DNA from: Gluconobacter roseus NBRC 3990
GTDB taxonomy: Bacteria > Pseudomonadota > Alphaproteobacteria > Acetobacterales > Acetobacteraceae
Assembly: GCF_006538885.1 (NCBI RefSeq)
Contig: NZ_BJLY01000005.1
Coordinates: 62,001-126,000 of the forward strand
DNA: 64,000 bases
Reading direction: 5' to 3'
Of this stretch, positions 1 through 8,035 are shown in pieces (the first letter of the stretch is position 1; each line of letters starts with the position of its first letter). The position numbers and the translations under genes were made by a program. The notes under the pieces were generated by a model. It did no database searches. It saw only the letters and a program-made list of their open reading frames with translations, and was not told the DNA's origin.

Positions 1-621
1 GACACCAACGGCATGATGCTGGTCAGTCCGCAGGCGTTTGCCGGTGGCAAGCTGGTGGCGCTTTCGCCGGAACAGTCCAGTCTCAACAAGGCGTTGTCGG
101 GAGTGGTTGGCAGCCAGAAGGCGGGTCTGACGGGGAGCAGTGCGACCTATTCTACGGCCGAGCTGTCTGCCCTGTTTACGGCCGGGATTGATGTGATCTG
201 CAATCCGGCGCCGGGTGGAACGTACTGGGCCGTGCGTTGCGGTCACAACTCGTCCAGCAAGAGCACCATGAATGGTGACAACTACACGCGCCTGACGAAT
301 TACATTGCGGCTTCGCTTGCTGGTGGCATGGGTGGTTATGTGGGTGAAGTGATCAACGATACGCTGTTCAGCGATATTCGTTCGACGCTTCTGGGTTTTC
401 TGTCGTCGCTGCTGTCGCAGGGTATTCTGGGCGTTCAGAATGGTGAACTGCCTTACAGCGTGGTCTGTGATTCGAGCAATAATCCGCAGTCCCGCACGGC
501 GCTGGGCTATGTGCAGGCGGATGTTGCCGTGCGGTACCAGGGCATCAACGAGAAATTCATCGTCAATCTGCAGGGTGGTGCATCTGTCACCGTGTCGTCT
601 GCATCGGGGAGTGTCGGCTAA
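1..621 (+). CDS. Phage tail sheath protein, C-terminal part (gene cut by window start)
   Basis: The reading frame is open from base 1, so the 5' end lies outside the window and about 206 residues are visible. It would form the contractile outer tube of a Mu/P2-type tail. The visible part fits the sheath C-terminal domain: a helical stretch of the type INDTLFSDIRSTLLGFLSSL and a closing beta segment that includes VRYQGINEKFIVNLQGG. The next gene starts directly after the stop and encodes the tail tube, the usual sheath-tube pair. The internal ATG at 13 is not a likely start, because coding similarity continues to the window edge. The call rests on domain resemblance and on the gene order that follows. 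Confidence 0.85.
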   Translation, partial: DTNGMMLVSPQAFAGGKLVALSPEQSSLNKALSGVVGSQKAGLTGSSATYSTAELSALFTAGIDVICNPAPGGTYWAVRCGHNSSSKSTMNGDNYTRLTNYIAASLAGGMGGYVGEVINDTLFSDIRSTLLGFLSSLLSQGILGVQNGELPYSVVCDSSNNPQSRTALGYVQADVAVRYQGINEKFIVNLQGGASVTVSSASGSVG

Positions 622-1047
622 ATGGCAAATCCATACAGCATTGGCCGGGATTGCCGGATTACGGTTCTGTGGAATGGTCAGCGGGTGGATCTGCGAGATG
701 TCACGTCTTTCAGTGCGGCTCAGGAAACGCAGGCTTTGCGTGCCAACCCGCTGAACGGGGTGCCGCTGGAGTTCAATGTTCCCAATGGCTGGCGGGGGGC
801 ATTCCAGATTGCCCGCGCCAATGCAGCACTGGATAATCTGGTGGCGGCTGTCGAGGCTGCTTACTGGAATGCTGGGACGGTCGGCAGCGGAACGATCTAT
901 CAGTACGTTACTGAACCGGATGGAACGACCAGCACCTGGGAATTCAGCAATGTTTCCATGCAGCTGAAAAGTGATCCCTGGCAGGCAGATCACATGATCC
1001 ATCAGACGGTTCAGTTCTTTGCTTCTACGAGGACGAAAATTTCGTGA
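622..1047 (+). CDS. Phage tail tube protein (gpM/gpFII-like)
   Basis: A 141-residue protein that begins at the base after the sheath stop. Its size and position match the inner tail tube protein of Mu/P2-type phages, which stacks as rings inside the sheath. It starts MANPYSIGRDCRITVLWNGQ and is predicted mostly beta, with no signal peptide or membrane segment. Its stop (TGA at 1045-1047) overlaps the GTG start of the next gene, so the two are probably translationally coupled. The assignment relies mainly on gene order and size, and the sequence is consistent with the Mu-like tail tube family. Confidence 0.8.
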   Translation: MANPYSIGRDCRITVLWNGQRVDLRDVTSFSAAQETQALRANPLNGVPLEFNVPNGWRGAFQIARANAALDNLVAAVEAAYWNAGTVGSGTIYQYVTEPDGTTSTWEFSNVSMQLKSDPWQADHMIHQTVQFFASTRTKIS

Positions 1048-1361
1048 GTGATTTTCCGCAGGAAGTTGTCCTGTCCGACAACCGCCGTCTGACGCTGCGC
1101 GAGATTGATCCGGCGGATATGCTGGATCTGATCGAGGCAGCGGGCAGTGCGATCAATGGCGCGTCGGCATCCGCATGGCTCGGTTATGCGGAGATGATCT
1201 GTTCGGTGACGGCCATTGATGGTGTGCCGGTTCAGATGCCGCAGAACAAGGATGAAATCCGGGATCTGGCGCGTCGCGTCGGGAAGGCCGGGATTGCTGC
1301 GCTGACGCCGCTGTTTGAGCGTGATGCGGATGAGGATCTTCGGGACGTCGCAAAAAACTGA
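1044..1361 (+). CDS. Phage tail assembly chaperone, short form (gp41/gpE/gpG-like)
   Basis: A 105-residue acidic helical protein that starts with GTG at 1044 inside the overlap GTGA with the tube gene. In long-tailed phages the gene after the tube encodes a chaperone that coats the tape measure before tube polymerisation, made in a short and a frameshifted long form. The last three sense codons and the stop read GCA AAA AAC TGA, which contains the heptamer A AAA AAC. This is the product of normal termination. The size is close to that of P2 gpE (about 90 residues). No enzyme motif is present. Confidence 0.85.
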   Translation: MSDFPQEVVLSDNRRLTLREIDPADMLDLIEAAGSAINGASASAWLGYAEMICSVTAIDGVPVQMPQNKDEIRDLARRVGKAGIAALTPLFERDADEDLRDVAKN

Positions 1362-1531
1362 GCCGGCACTCCGGGTTCCAGGAGATGCTTTATCTGCTGG
1401 ATCACGGAGTGCCGTGGGATGTGTTGCGGGGATGGTCGCGGGCACGGCGTCTGGCGGCCTGTGTCATTACCGCAGAGCGGGACGGGCACAGTTTTGACTG
1501 GAATATGATGTCCTATCAGGGAGAGATATGA
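1044..1531 (+). CDS. Tail assembly chaperone, long form made by -1 frameshift
   Basis: If the ribosome slips back one base on A AAA AAC (1352-1358), reading continues in the -1 frame from CTG at 1358 to TGA at 1529-1531. This adds 57 residues to the 105-residue short form, giving 162. The extension reads as a plausible protein (it contains FQEMLYLLDHGVPWDVL and later RARRLAACVITAERDG) and has no start codon of its own in a sensible place. Its stop overlaps the ATG of the following gene as ATGA. P2 makes E+E' and lambda makes G+GT in the same way, so the architecture is established; use of this site is inferred from sequence. Confidence 0.85.
1352..1414 (+). promoter_or_regulatory. Programmed -1 frameshift signal: slippery heptamer plus stem-loop
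   Basis: The heptamer A AAA AAC lies at 1352-1358 in the correct phase (zero-frame codons GCA AAA AAC). Five bases downstream is a perfect 10-bp inverted repeat, CGGCACTCCG at 1364-1373 and CGGAGTGCCG at 1405-1414, enclosing 31 bases. Inside the loop a 5-bp stem (1377-1381 with 1397-1401) can extend the hairpin. The slippery sequence, 5-base spacer and stable stem make up the standard form of a bacterial -1 frameshift signal. Confidence 0.88.
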
Positions 1532-2382
1532 TGCGGCAGGTGCTCTGGCAGAATATTCTCTCGGTCAGGACGTTTCCTGTCGGCTTTTCCAGAGGAATGG
1601 CACGAAGTTCGGTTATGGTTTCGGCTGTGCCCCGTTTGAAAAGACGGGTCGGGGTTGCTGTGTCTCGTGGGCGGGGCCGTTCTATTTTGGAGGTCGGGAA
1701 CGGGTTTTCCGGAACGCGTAGAAGTTCTGACAAGCCCGGAAAGGTTCATATCCGAAAGGTGGATGGAATTGTTCATCCGTCACTCTTTTCCAAACGTGCA
1801 GAGTGCCGGACAGACATGTTTTCTCGGCCGGTTTTGTCGGCATCGAGTTCTGCTTCTGGGAGTGTGGCTTTCCTGAAACGGATTTCGTGTTCGGTTGAAC
1901 GGAAATTACAGGGCGTAGGTGCGCGGAAGCGGCCTGCTCCTGCAGGCGTACGAGGCACGGCATCTGCCAGGCATCCTGCGCCGATTGTGGCAATTGCGAC
2001 GAAACGGCGCAGTCATAGCATGGAAGCTGGGTCCCGTGTTCTCTCCAAAGTGGTCAGGACCGGGACGGGGCGTAAAAGCGGAGCGGCCGTCAGGGGTAAG
2101 CCCGGGAGCGGAGTAAATTGTGTGCCGGCGGTTCGCAGGGCTGTGGTTAGCGGGCAGTCTCATGAGGGCGTTGGTCAGGCGTATGCGCGGCATCAGGACG
2201 TTTTGGAAACCGAGCGTCATCATGAGCCAGAGGCTCCGGATGTTCATGTGAACAATGAAGCGGGGAATATTGGTTTTCTGCTGGGAAATCGACGTTCCCG
2301 TCTGGCTGCGCGCCGCTCTGGCGGTGGTGTCGATGAAATCATGCAGCCTCAGTATCCGGGCCGAAGTATCGGATTTTTCTGA
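1528..2382 (+). CDS. Unrecognised basic phage protein in the tape-measure position
   Basis: An open frame of 284 codons begins with ATGATG directly on the stop of the frameshifted chaperone (ATGA), preceded by a purine-rich GGGAGAGA, so it should be translationally coupled. The slot between chaperone and gpN/gpU-like gene normally holds the tail tape measure. The product does not look like one: it is short, rich in Arg, Ser and Gly, and lacks the long helical and hydrophobic stretches of that family. No other frame here is open over a useful length. It could be a very divergent protein, or the remnant of a tape measure shifted out of frame. No function is claimed. Confidence 0.5.
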   Translation: MMRQVLWQNILSVRTFPVGFSRGMARSSVMVSAVPRLKRRVGVAVSRGRGRSILEVGNGFSGTRRSSDKPGKVHIRKVDGIVHPSLFSKRAECRTDMFSRPVLSASSSASGSVAFLKRISCSVERKLQGVGARKRPAPAGVRGTASARHPAPIVAIATKRRSHSMEAGSRVLSKVVRTGTGRKSGAAVRGKPGSGVNCVPAVRRAVVSGQSHEGVGQAYARHQDVLETERHHEPEAPDVHVNNEAGNIGFLLGNRRSRLAARRSGGGVDEIMQPQYPGRSIGFF

Positions 2383-2400
2383 CAGAGGAGATGTTTCCTG

Positions 2401-3315
2401 ATGGGTATTGGCCTTTCTGACATAGAAAATGCCATTGGCGCTGTGGGGCGGCTGGGATCATCATCACCCGTCATACTGGGAAATCTGGTTCTGACAGGAA
2501 TTGAGGTTCCTGACACATTGCAGGTCGGCGGGCGTCAGATGCTCGTTGTGCATCGTCTGCCGGGAGGCGGGCGGGTTGTTGATGCGCTGGGGAATGACCC
2601 AGGGCGTCTGGAACTGAAGGGCCGGTTTCTTGGTCCGGATGCGCAGATGCGGGCGCAGGCGGTCGAGCGCATGCGGATGGCGGGGCAGCAGGTCGCCTTT
2701 TCGGCGGCTGGTTTGTCCGTGCAGGTTTGGATCGCCCAGTTCACTTATGTCTATCAGGCAAAAGGGGCTGTCTGTTCCTATACGCTGATCCTTGAACGGC
2801 CGCAGGAAACAGCATCCACACAGACGTCAAGCACTCTGTCCGGAGTGCTTGGGGACGATGTGGGAAGTGCTCTGGACAGTTTTTCGGGGGTGGTTTCAAA
2901 CGTTTCCGAAGGTGTGTTTACGGCTGCTGGACAGGTGTCTTCAGTCGTGGGGCAGGTCATGCCGCTGGCCAGTCTGGTGGGTGCGGGTGGATTTGCCGCG
3001 AAGGTGACGGATGCTCTGGGGACGGTCAACGGTGTGGCGCAGAGTGGTATGAATCTCGCCACGGTTCCGTCTGCACTGGCGTCTGTTGCAGGTGGACTGG
3101 AAAGTGGGGGAAGCGGTTTGCAGTCCGTGATCACCGGGGCGGGGCAGAATGTCGAATCTATCCAGCCGGTCAATAGTGTGTCGCTGAATGCTCTGGGTCA
3201 GAACGCAGCCCTGCTGAGCGCTGCGACGGATGCAGGAAGTCTGATTAATCGGGCTGCGGCGAATGTGGCCGTGGCGCAGGGACAGGAAACGTCTGTACCG
3301 TCCGTTTTCGCATGA
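2401..3315 (+). CDS. Phage tail protein, gpN (DNA circularisation)/gpU-like, with hydrophobic C-terminal half
   Basis: A 304-residue protein behind a good ribosome site (AGAGGAGAT, about 7 bases before ATG). Residues 1 to about 135 resemble the compact beta domain found in tail-terminator or circularisation proteins of Mu/P2-type tails. They include a predicted strand pattern around LQVGGRQMLVVHRLPGG and a YVYQAKGAVCSYTLIL ending. Residues about 140-300 are different: low in charge and rich in Ala, Gly, Ser and Val, as if helical or membrane-active. The gene lies where Mu has gene N (gp43). The C-terminal half may do something extra, perhaps part of the tape-measure role. The family call is moderate. 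Confidence 0.6.
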   Translation: MGIGLSDIENAIGAVGRLGSSSPVILGNLVLTGIEVPDTLQVGGRQMLVVHRLPGGGRVVDALGNDPGRLELKGRFLGPDAQMRAQAVERMRMAGQQVAFSAAGLSVQVWIAQFTYVYQAKGAVCSYTLILERPQETASTQTSSTLSGVLGDDVGSALDSFSGVVSNVSEGVFTAAGQVSSVVGQVMPLASLVGAGGFAAKVTDALGTVNGVAQSGMNLATVPSALASVAGGLESGGSGLQSVITGAGQNVESIQPVNSVSLNALGQNAALLSAATDAGSLINRAAANVAVAQGQETSVPSVFA

Positions 3316-3319
3316 GGGA

Positions 3320-3532
3320 ATGATGCAGGATATTATTGTCAGTGCTGCGGATATTTCCCTGTTTCATGTGGCTGCGCGTGAGCTTGGGGATGCGTCCCAG
3401 TGGTGGAGAATTGCGCAGGTCAACGGGATGACGGATCCGGATCTGGGGAAAATCCCGGAAACTGTCGTGCTGAAGGTTCCATCGGTTGAACGTGATCTGG
3501 TGTCCGGTCTGCCGGATGGAGCCGGGTCATGA
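3320..3532 (+). CDS. Tail protein X-like (small LysM-type baseplate protein)
   Basis: A 70-residue protein starting at one of two adjacent ATG codons (3320 or 3323) behind GAGGGA; the second gives the better spacing. P2 gpX is a protein of about this size with a LysM-like fold at the tail hub. The sequence has the LysM pattern of a short helix, WWRIAQVNGM, then a Pro-containing turn and VVLKVP, typical of the gpX family. Its stop overlaps the next ATG (ATGA). It should sit between baseplate hub and tail tube. Confidence 0.8.
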   Translation: MMQDIIVSAADISLFHVAARELGDASQWWRIAQVNGMTDPDLGKIPETVVLKVPSVERDLVSGLPDGAGS

Positions 3533-4590
3533 ATGTCAGGAATCTGGAAGCCCAGGTCCTTTTTGACGGGCAGGTTGATCCGGTTCTGGCGCTTGTGCAG
3601 TTTGAAGTCGATGCCAGCCGGTATGAAGCCTGTGATGTTGCCTCGCTGCGTTTTGCGGTTCGGAATCAGGGACAGGGAAACCTGTGGTTTGAGGCAGAGC
3701 AGCCGGCGCGGAAACGGGTGACGCTTCAGATGCGGAATACCCAGAGCGCCAGTTCATCCTGGACAACGCTGTTCGAGGGGCGCCTGGATCATATCGAATA
3801 TGCGGCTGAACATGCCTGTCTGGAAATGGAATGCCGGGATGCGCTGGCGGCTCTGATGGATCTGCGGGTTCAGGATGCCTGGCTCAATCATACCCAGCAG
3901 GAGCTTCTAGAAATCATGGCTCAGGCTGCGGGGTTGGATGCGACGATCTCGTTGCCTTCAGATCAGGCCACGCTTATGGCCGGTCAGTTCTGGCAGATCG
4001 AGCATAAACGTGGCGCTCTCATGGGGCAGCATCGGTTCCAGACGGCGGCTGATCTGGCTTTTACGATTGCACGGGATGCATTCTGTGATCTTTACGCAGA
4101 AGGAACATCCCTTGTCTGTCAGCCGCTGGGCTCTGCTTCCGATGCGGGCGCGCAGGTCACGGATATGCGTCATGCCGTTCTTGAGACGAATGTTGCGCGG
4201 GACCTTCAGCTTTTATCCGGTGTCGTTGTGCATATGGCGTCGTGGGATTCACGACAGAGAAGCACGACGCAGGTCTATTACGATGGTGTTTCATTTTCTC
4301 AGGATGCACCGGCGGGAAGTGCCAGCATCCATACATTTCGTGTTCCTGGACGCAGGCTGGATGAGTTGCAGCGGCTGGCTCGTGGCAAACATGCGCGGAT
4401 TGCTGCTCATGCCTTAACCGTCCGGATCAGGATTCCAGGCGTCATTGGTATTGCGCCACGGAATTTCATGACCGTCGTGACTGGCAGTCAGGAAAAGACT
4501 CTGGGAATTGATCAGGTTATTTCCCGTTTTTCTGTGGAAAAGGGATTTGTGCAGCAGGTTGTCCTGCGGGATCGCGGAGGGGAAACATGA
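3529..4590 (+). CDS. Phage baseplate hub protein (gpD / Mu gpP-like)
   Basis: A 353-residue protein that starts at the ATG overlapping the X stop and ends in ATGA with the V gene. Hub proteins of this family form a trimer-like ring at the base of the tail tube and carry the spike. The sequence fits: beta-rich N-terminus, a DHIEYAAEHACLEMECRDALAAL-type segment near residue 90, a central helical insert with LLEIMAQAAGL, and a C-terminal beta region. The position between X and V matches the Mu gene P and P2 gene D neighbourhoods. No peptidase motif was seen. Confidence 0.85.
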   Translation: MNVRNLEAQVLFDGQVDPVLALVQFEVDASRYEACDVASLRFAVRNQGQGNLWFEAEQPARKRVTLQMRNTQSASSSWTTLFEGRLDHIEYAAEHACLEMECRDALAALMDLRVQDAWLNHTQQELLEIMAQAAGLDATISLPSDQATLMAGQFWQIEHKRGALMGQHRFQTAADLAFTIARDAFCDLYAEGTSLVCQPLGSASDAGAQVTDMRHAVLETNVARDLQLLSGVVVHMASWDSRQRSTTQVYYDGVSFSQDAPAGSASIHTFRVPGRRLDELQRLARGKHARIAAHALTVRIRIPGVIGIAPRNFMTVVTGSQEKTLGIDQVISRFSVEKGFVQQVVLRDRGGET

Positions 4591-5210
4591 ATGATGCCCG
4601 GTTTGATGCCGCTGTGCTGCAGGGCCGGACGGCGCATACGATGTTCGGGATTGTCTCGGCCGTTGATCCTGTCAACTATGCCGTGAAAGTCCGGATTCAG
4701 CCTGAAAATGTGGAGACTGGCTGGATTCCGGATGCGGGTGGCGTTCATGCGGGGGATCTGCGGATTGCATGTCCGTCTTCGCCTGGAACGCATGTTGTTC
4801 TGCAGCCGGTTGAAGGGGATGGCGAGCATCTGGTCGTGATGGGATGTGTGTTTGATACCGTCGTGATGGCGCCTGTTTCTCCGTTCACCGGTTCTGCTGC
4901 CCAGCCTGGCGAACTGCTGGTCAGGGGCGGGTGTGGACGCCCGCCGGTTTCATCCTCTGGAGCATCGGGAAGTGCATCTTCCGAGGCTGGCTGGCTGCAT
5001 ATCGGGCCGAGTGGTGTTGCGGCAGGGGCGGGCAATGCGCGGCTGGTTCTCAGGGACGGAGAGATCAGTTTTTCTGTAGGAGGCACAGCTATGACGCTGA
5101 GCTCCGCCGGGCTGAAGGTTTCGGGTGGAGATGTGCGGACGGACCAGCATTCCCTGAACGGGCATGTCCATCTGGCAGGAAGCCAGAATACGGGAGGGCC
5201 GATTGGATGA
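4587..5210 (+). CDS. Baseplate assembly protein V (spike)
   Basis: A 207-residue protein, close to the 211 of P2 gpV. The family forms the trimeric spike at the tail tip that pierces the outer membrane. The N-terminal half has the OB-fold start typical of gpV, with IVSAVDPVNYAVKVRI near residue 25. The C-terminal half is Gly/Ser-rich with short beta repeats (ARLVLRDGEISFSVGG) and ends with a His-containing loop GHVHLAGSQNTGGPIG. It overlaps the preceding and following genes by 4 bases each. Confidence 0.85.
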   Translation: MNDARFDAAVLQGRTAHTMFGIVSAVDPVNYAVKVRIQPENVETGWIPDAGGVHAGDLRIACPSSPGTHVVLQPVEGDGEHLVVMGCVFDTVVMAPVSPFTGSAAQPGELLVRGGCGRPPVSSSGASGSASSEAGWLHIGPSGVAAGAGNARLVLRDGEISFSVGGTAMTLSSAGLKVSGGDVRTDQHSLNGHVHLAGSQNTGGPIG

Positions 5211-5566
5211 TCGCTCTTTCACATGTTTTTGGAAATGATCTGGTTCTGGATTCTGGCGGACTTGGGACGGTTTCCGGAACTGAACTGACGCGGCAGAGCC
5301 TGCTGAGGCGTTTGCTGACCGTGCCAGGGGATTATATCTGGCAGCTTGATTATGGTGTGGGACTGCCGCTCATGGTTGGTCAGGTCATTGCGCCGGAAGC
5401 CATGGAATCTGTCATCCAGGCGCAGGTGCAGGCGGATGCCGGCGTGGATTCATCGCAGGCAGTGACTGTAACTGTAACGGACGAAGAGAGCGGCGTTTGC
5501 AGATGCAACGTCTCCCATGTCGATGCTGGATCCGGTCAGCAGCAGAGCCTGTCTTTTTCCTACTGA
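5207..5566 (+). CDS. Baseplate protein W (gp25-like)
   Basis: A 119-residue protein from ATG at 5207, which overlaps the V stop as ATGA. The same frame stays open further upstream to 4931, but that part lies inside the V gene and is not used. gp25-like proteins link the wedge of the baseplate to the sheath and trigger contraction. The family hallmarks are visible: a segment LLRRLLTVPGDYIWQLDYGVGLP early in the protein, followed by a helix and a short beta end. It lies directly before J, as in P2 and Mu. Confidence 0.85.
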   Translation: MIALSHVFGNDLVLDSGGLGTVSGTELTRQSLLRRLLTVPGDYIWQLDYGVGLPLMVGQVIAPEAMESVIQAQVQADAGVDSSQAVTVTVTDEESGVCRCNVSHVDAGSGQQQSLSFSY

Positions 5567-5610
5567 AATAATGAGAGCGGCACGTTACTGAACCGCTCCA
5601 AGAGGATGCG

Positions 5611-6750
5611 ATGTCTCTCTCCTTACGTTCCTTTTCCACGACTGTTTCCGCAGCCGTGACAGCAGCGCAGGCCTCCTGTTCCCAGTTGCTGGATGTTTCC
5701 ATCGGTTCCCCTGCGCGGGCTCTGATGGAAAGTGTGGGCGGTGTTGGCCTGTGGTTGCAGTATCTGGTGCTGCAGTCACTGCTGCGGACCCGTCTGGCGA
5801 CGTCTACGGGCTCCGATTGCGACAGTTTCGTCAATGATTTCGGCATGACCCGACTGCCGGGTACGCCCGCGACGGGTCTTGTGACGTTTACGTCTTTCAT
5901 GGCCAGCGAGCAGTCGGCGGTTGTGCCGCCCGGCGTCATTGTACGGACTGTCGGTGGGATCTCATTTGTCGTGACGCAGGACCAGTCTCTGCCGACCTGG
6001 TCGGCGTCTGCCGGGGGATATGTACGGGCAGCGGGAGTTTTCACGTTGTCTGTCCCGGTTTCGTGTCAGGTGGCTGGATCGGCCGGGAATGTTTCAGCCG
6101 GTGCGATCTGTCTTATGGGTACGGCGGTATCGGGACTGGATACCGTGACGAATACGGCACCTTTTCTCAATGGTTCCGATCAGGAAACGGATAGTCAGCT
6201 GAGGGCGCGGTTTCCGCTCTGGCTGGCGGCCAAGGCATCCGCAAGTCGTGCAGCGGTCGGGAATGCCATTGCGAATGTCCAGACGGATCTGAGTTACTCC
6301 CTGCGGGATGGTCTTGATGCGGCAGGGCTGGCGCGGAGCGGGTATTTCACCGCCGTGATCAATGATGGGAGCGGTGTACCTTCAGATCAGCTGCTGTCAG
6401 AGGTCTATGAGGTTATTGATTCGGTCCGGGCGCTCGGGGTCGGGTTTGGTGTGCAGGCGCCTCAGGTTCTGAGCGTGGATGTCTCCATGGATGTGGTGGT
6501 GCCGTCTTCCGTAACGGTACAGCAGGCGCAGAGTGCCATTCAGTCTGTTGTGGCAAAGGATATTGCGTCGATGACGGTAGGCGATGGCTATCCGTACAGT
6601 CGCCTGTCTTATCTGGCCTATGCCGGTGCAGGCATTTCCGTGACGTCGGTTCTGAATGTCCGCCTGAACGGAGGGCAGGCCGATATTCCTGCAAACGGCA
6701 ATCAGGCTCTGGTTGTCGGAAACATTCAGATCAATGTCACTCAGGGCTGA
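5611..6750 (+). CDS. Baseplate protein J
   Basis: A 379-residue protein preceded by AGAGGATG-type purines. It belongs to the baseplate J family, the main wedge component. Residues about 80-130 contain the conserved entry LPGTPATGLVTFT. A long central region includes NGSDQETDSQLRARFPLWLAA, the usual J signature in which the wedge helix begins. The C-terminus has VDVSMDVVVP and an IRSRLSYLAYAG-type helix-strand end. It lies 44 bases after W and before an extra structural gene. Confidence 0.88.
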   Translation: MSLSLRSFSTTVSAAVTAAQASCSQLLDVSIGSPARALMESVGGVGLWLQYLVLQSLLRTRLATSTGSDCDSFVNDFGMTRLPGTPATGLVTFTSFMASEQSAVVPPGVIVRTVGGISFVVTQDQSLPTWSASAGGYVRAAGVFTLSVPVSCQVAGSAGNVSAGAICLMGTAVSGLDTVTNTAPFLNGSDQETDSQLRARFPLWLAAKASASRAAVGNAIANVQTDLSYSLRDGLDAAGLARSGYFTAVINDGSGVPSDQLLSEVYEVIDSVRALGVGFGVQAPQVLSVDVSMDVVVPSSVTVQQAQSAIQSVVAKDIASMTVGDGYPYSRLSYLAYAGAGISVTSVLNVRLNGGQADIPANGNQALVVGNIQINVTQG

Positions 6751-6792
6751 GGATTCGGAATCTGGCTCTATCGGTAGGGATGAGGAATTCTC

Positions 6793-8031
6793 ATGGCTGT
6801 CTTTAATACTTATCCGAAACTCGACTCCCTGACAGGAGAAGAGGTTCTTGTTCTGGCGGATTCCACCGGAACACGGACGGTTACGGCTACTGTGGCGCAG
6901 GTGATCGAAGCACCTGTCAGCGTTGAGGCCAGTGGTCAGTTCTATTCGGACAAGGGTGCGCAGGTAAAACGGTTTGCGGACCGGCTTCTGGTTGGTGTGG
7001 CGGCGGAAAATCCGGCTTTGAGTGATCGGGCCAGTTCTTCGCAGGATGACTGGCTCTCGGAAACCATGGCGGCGACATCAATCGGTCCATGGGCCCTGCA
7101 GGATGCCCAGTGCGCGTCGGTTGCGCAGTTTGGCAACAGTGCGTTTGTGGCGGGTTCGCGGACGTCAGATGCGCTGAGCGGGTCTTCGGTTCTGGGTTTT
7201 CAGCCGAGCAGCATTGGAGTGGCGTCATGGGGAATTTCCGATGACACGTCCAATCCCACGACCACGACAGCCTATGCCTATTATGGCGAGGCATGGCGCA
7301 TGGCGGGTGTGGATTATCAGCCTACTTTCGGGATGGAGCTTGAGGCGGTCAATTTTGGTGGTCTCGCCGTCGGACAGTCGACGCCTTATGCGCCGAATGT
7401 TGGTGGTGGCGTGTACGGGATCCAGCTTGGTGCAGGAGGTGGCCAGACTTCTGGAACTTCTGATGCTGCGGCAGGAATGGTTTTCGTGTCCAATCCAAAT
7501 TCTTGGCAGACGGGTACTGTCTTTGGGGCACAATCCCTGACGGGGACGGATGGGAAGGATTCAGGCTACGCATCGGCTGTTTCGCTGGCTCGCAATCAGG
7601 CGGTCGAGTGGCACACACCTGAAACCGTTTCTGGTGTGGCAGGTGCCAATGTGGGGGCATTTGTCCGTTCGACGGTGACCGAGCGCTCCAATGGGACGCG
7701 ACAGGAGTTTAGCGATAACGGAATCCTGTTTGCCAACATCGAAGGGCAGACGCTTTTTTCGGTCGCTACGATGGAGAACCCGACCAATGCGCTGCAGGTG
7801 CAGGCTGGCGCAGGAACGCAGGCAGCGGGTCTGTATGTTCAGGAAGGAACGGGTGGTTCTGGAAATCTGGGTCTTTTCCCGGCAAGTGGCGGAGAATTAC
7901 AGATTACATCCCCAGTCACGGGGGCAGGCGCTACGATGCCGAGTGTTGCTGATGGTGGTTTCCTGCATATCAACATCAATGGCGCAGATTATCGCATCCC
8001 GCTGATGAGTGCTGCCCAGGCCGGGGGTTAA
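6793..8031 (+). CDS. Phage structural protein of unknown function between J and I
   Basis: A 412-residue protein with a good ribosome site (GAGGAA, 6781-6786). I do not recognise the family. It begins MAVFNTYPKLDSLTGEEVLV, a beta-rich opening resembling virion attachment domains. It then runs through long low-charge, Gly/Ser/Thr-rich stretches with aromatic turns, as in fibres or spikes. In P2 and Mu, J is followed directly by I (gp48 in Mu), so this gene is an insertion in the standard order. It could be a second receptor-binding or decoration protein. It has no signal peptide and no enzyme motif that I can see. Confidence 0.55.
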   Translation: MAVFNTYPKLDSLTGEEVLVLADSTGTRTVTATVAQVIEAPVSVEASGQFYSDKGAQVKRFADRLLVGVAAENPALSDRASSSQDDWLSETMAATSIGPWALQDAQCASVAQFGNSAFVAGSRTSDALSGSSVLGFQPSSIGVASWGISDDTSNPTTTTAYAYYGEAWRMAGVDYQPTFGMELEAVNFGGLAVGQSTPYAPNVGGGVYGIQLGAGGGQTSGTSDAAAGMVFVSNPNSWQTGTVFGAQSLTGTDGKDSGYASAVSLARNQAVEWHTPETVSGVAGANVGAFVRSTVTERSNGTRQEFSDNGILFANIEGQTLFSVATMENPTNALQVQAGAGTQAAGLYVQEGTGGSGNLGLFPASGGELQITSPVTGAGATMPSVADGGFLHININGADYRIPLMSAAQAGG

Positions 8032-8035
8032 TGGC

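Noticed and set aside
4931-5206. Upstream extension of the baseplate W gene
   Set aside because: The extension lies inside the V gene in another frame; ATG 5207 overlaps the V stop as ATGA, which fits the neighbouring junctions.
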